In this document: positions 31,837 through 33,365 of the stretch, in pieces
How the letters are laid out: each line of letters opens with the position of its first letter
Numbering within the stretch: the stretch's first letter is position 1
Assembly: GCA_964592275.1 (NCBI GenBank)
Contig: CAZQDJ010000010.1
Coordinates: forward strand, 1-33,365
DNA length: 33,365 bases
Reading direction: 5' to 3'
Origin: CANNBR01 sp964592275
Lineage (GTDB): Bacteria; Babelota; Babeliae; Babelales; CAIQNR01
Made by a program: the position numbers and the translations under genes
Notes under the pieces: generated by a model
What the model was told of the DNA's origin: nothing
Databases searched by the model: none
The model's input: the letters and a program-made list of their open reading frames with translations, nothing else

Positions 31837-33237
31837 TTAGTTCGGAAGTACTCCTCGACATACTGGACATGTGTTTGCGGCAGCTGCTCCTGAAGTTCTC
31901 CAGACATTCATGCAGGCAGGGTGAAAGAGGTGATGACATTCTGTTTCTATAAGATTCTGTATGGCAACTTCTTCTAAACAAATTTGACAGTTTTCTAAAA
32001 GTTCAACGCGCATAAGATCTCTCATTTCAGCTTCAATGCGAGCGGCTTCTTGTGCTACTCTTCTTTCTTCAGCTTCTGCAGGAGTTAGTGTTCTATAGCG
32101 AATGAGCATTGATTGCTCGGTTCCATTAGGAAGTCTTTCAAAGCCTGCGATAGTCACAGTTTGTGTATCTGAGTTAAATAAAAATCTTAATCCATGAAAA
32201 TTCTGTGGTAGTTCTAGTGTGTTTGCTCCATGAGAACCAAAAGTTGTATCATCCGTGCCATTAGAATTGTAACAAGAAAGCATTGAACAACGAGAAGGCA
32301 TTGAATGATAATCTGCAAGAATAAGTATTTTCCCATTTGGTTGAAGAGTTAAATCTCTAAACCATCCACCCTTATTTACAAATCCATTCTCATCAGAACC
32401 AAAAGATCTATCAAGGCTTCCATTTTGATTAAGACAAGAAATAATATGATGATTTTCATGGTTATAAGCGACAGTAATTATTTTACCATTAGATTGAATG
32501 GCAAGAGAGTTATACGATCCTTGAAAGGGCCCAACATATTGGCCTTTATCTCCAAAACTTTCATCAGGTCGCCCATCAGAATTATAACGAGTAATAATTG
32601 AACCAAGTTCAGAATGTCCAGCTGCAAGAATCTTATCATCAGGTTGAAGAAGTAGTGATGAAAATGCACCAATATTTTTTGGTTCTACAAAATATTTATC
32701 AAAAGAACCATCACGGTTATAGCGACTTAAATAACGGAACTCGGTACCCCTTTTGTAAGTACTTCCTGCAGCTATAAAACTTCCATCTTGCAGGACGACT
32801 ATGGCTGATACACTGACACCTTCTTTTAATTCATTACGAAAAGATTCATCAAAGCTACCATTAAGGTTAAAGCGATATAAATTAACGTCTGACATACGGT
32901 ATTGACAAGTATTTACAGCTGTAATAAAATGAGCGTTTTCTTGAAGAACAAATGCCCCAATGTTATTTCCTTGTTGGACATAAGACTTAAAAGATTCATC
33001 CTTTAAGCCATTTTGATTATAGCAAGTACATTTAAAACTCTCATTACCGCGCGAATAAGAAATGACAATTAATTTTTCATTTGATTGAATAAGGGCTCTA
33101 AACCATGATTCTTCACCCCTTACTATTCCTCCGGCTCCAAAAGTTTCATCAAGAACCATTTCTGGTTTGATAGTCTGTGCCGTGAGTGCCAAAAATATGA
33201 GACTCCAGTGCATTAGGTTTATTTTTAAAGTTTTCAT
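31837..33237 (-). CDS. secreted beta-propeller (delta-60 repeat) protein with C-terminal RING-H2 finger
   Basis: 466 residues from ATG 33237, which has AAGGAGA 6 nt upstream and opens a signal peptide (KTLKINLMHWSLIFLALTAQT). An upstream in-frame TTG at 33321 is rejected. Six or seven delta-60-type repeats follow, each with a strand pattern such as LQPDDKILAAG, ITRYNSDGRPDESFGDKG. They form a predicted propeller over about residues 27-360. After a charged helix (TPAEAEERRVAQEAARIEAE) comes a RING finger in the last 54 residues: Cys417, Cys420, Cys434, His436, His439, Cys442, Cys457, Cys460, spaced C-x2-C-x13-C-x-H-x2-H-x2-C-x14-C-x2-C. RING-H2 domains of this kind recruit ubiquitin E2 enzymes, a eukaryotic system. 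A secreted bacterial protein carrying one would be a candidate host-directed E3 ligase, which is inference. Whether an E2-contact Leu or Trp is present needs alignment; Trp446 lies after Cys442, where many RINGs have one. Confidence 0.85.
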   Translation of the reverse strand: MKTLKINLMHWSLIFLALTAQTIKPEMVLDETFGAGGIVRGEESWFRALIQSNEKLIVISYSRGNESFKCTCYNQNGLKDESFKSYVQQGNNIGAFVLQENAHFITAVNTCQYRMSDVNLYRFNLNGSFDESFRNELKEGVSVSAIVVLQDGSFIAAGSTYKRGTEFRYLSRYNRDGSFDKYFVEPKNIGAFSSLLLQPDDKILAAGHSELGSIITRYNSDGRPDESFGDKGQYVGPFQGSYNSLAIQSNGKIITVAYNHENHHIISCLNQNGSLDRSFGSDENGFVNKGGWFRDLTLQPNGKILILADYHSMPSRCSMLSCYNSNGTDDTTFGSHGANTLELPQNFHGLRFLFNSDTQTVTIAGFERLPNGTEQSMLIRYRTLTPAEAEERRVAQEAARIEAEMRDLMRVELLENCQICLEEVAIQNLIETECHHLFHPACMNVWRTSGAAAANTCPVCRGVLPN

Positions 33238-33365
33238 ACATTTCTCCTTATTTTGCTTAATTAATATTTTCAATTTGAATAATATCACATAGGAAAAAGC
33301 GAAAACAAGAGGCGATGTCAAATATGAAGTGCGACACCAAAAGTTTTCTGATAGTCAACGCTTAA

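Noticed and set aside
33238..33321. N-terminal extension of the propeller-RING protein from TTG 33321
   Set aside because: ATG 33237 has AAGGAGA at 6 nt and starts a normal signal peptide.

Overview
The window is AT-rich and looks like part of a Gram-negative, host-associated bacterium with a small genome. It encodes envelope machinery (TamB, a BamD-like protein, OmpH/Skp, SurA-like foldases). It also has an unusually high share of small secreted proteins with no recognisable family, and eukaryote-like features: a collagen-like protein, exported glycosyltransferases and a secreted RING-finger protein. I think candidate phylum Dependentiae (TM6, Babeliae; intracellular in protists) fits best, but this is inference from gene style, since no rRNA lies in the window. 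Standard code 11 is used: TAA, TAG and TGA all end well-conserved genes, for example TGA at the end of smpB.

Layout. 1-4610: a collagen-like surface protein (minus strand, cut by the left edge) is divergent from three glycosyltransferase genes with signal peptides. The first resembles the N-terminal domain of animal procollagen galactosyltransferases, and the other two are tandem SunS-like GT2-TPR paralogues. 4671-5468: a bidirectional terminator, a small membrane protein and a possible small RNA. 5469-10218: tamB and a PilB/GspE ATPase, separated by a roughly 256-bp element with 25-bp terminal inverted repeats. 10394-12368: a BamD-like TPR protein, YraN and two small secreted proteins. 12389-18990 (minus): prmC, a small secreted protein, pth, ompH/skp, a P2-type cation ATPase and two unknown envelope proteins. 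19116-22621 (minus): a compact set of GNAT acetyltransferase, alpha/beta hydrolase, MerR-TipAS regulator and a second hydrolase broken by one stop codon. 22802-24210 (minus): tmRNA, smpB and a DUF2062 protein. 24314-26001: a secreted unknown plus tsaD, behind a promoter whose -10 box sits inside a 9-9-9 inverted repeat. 26027-27102 (minus): an HD-domain phosphohydrolase gene with two lesions. 27383-31726: two SurA-like foldases, then groES-groEL. 31837-33237 (minus): a secreted beta-propeller (delta-60 repeat) protein ending in a RING-H2 finger.

How the parts fit. Much of the window is protein quality control and envelope biogenesis (GroESL, SurA-like, Skp, BamD-like, TamB, SmpB-tmRNA, PrmC, Pth). 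The accessory parts that stand out are the collagen/glycosyltransferase cassette at the left end and the propeller-RING protein at the right end; both suggest contact with a eukaryotic host. Two independent broken genes within 6 kb point to gene decay or to sequence errors. There is no tRNA, rRNA, CRISPR array or recognisable transposase.
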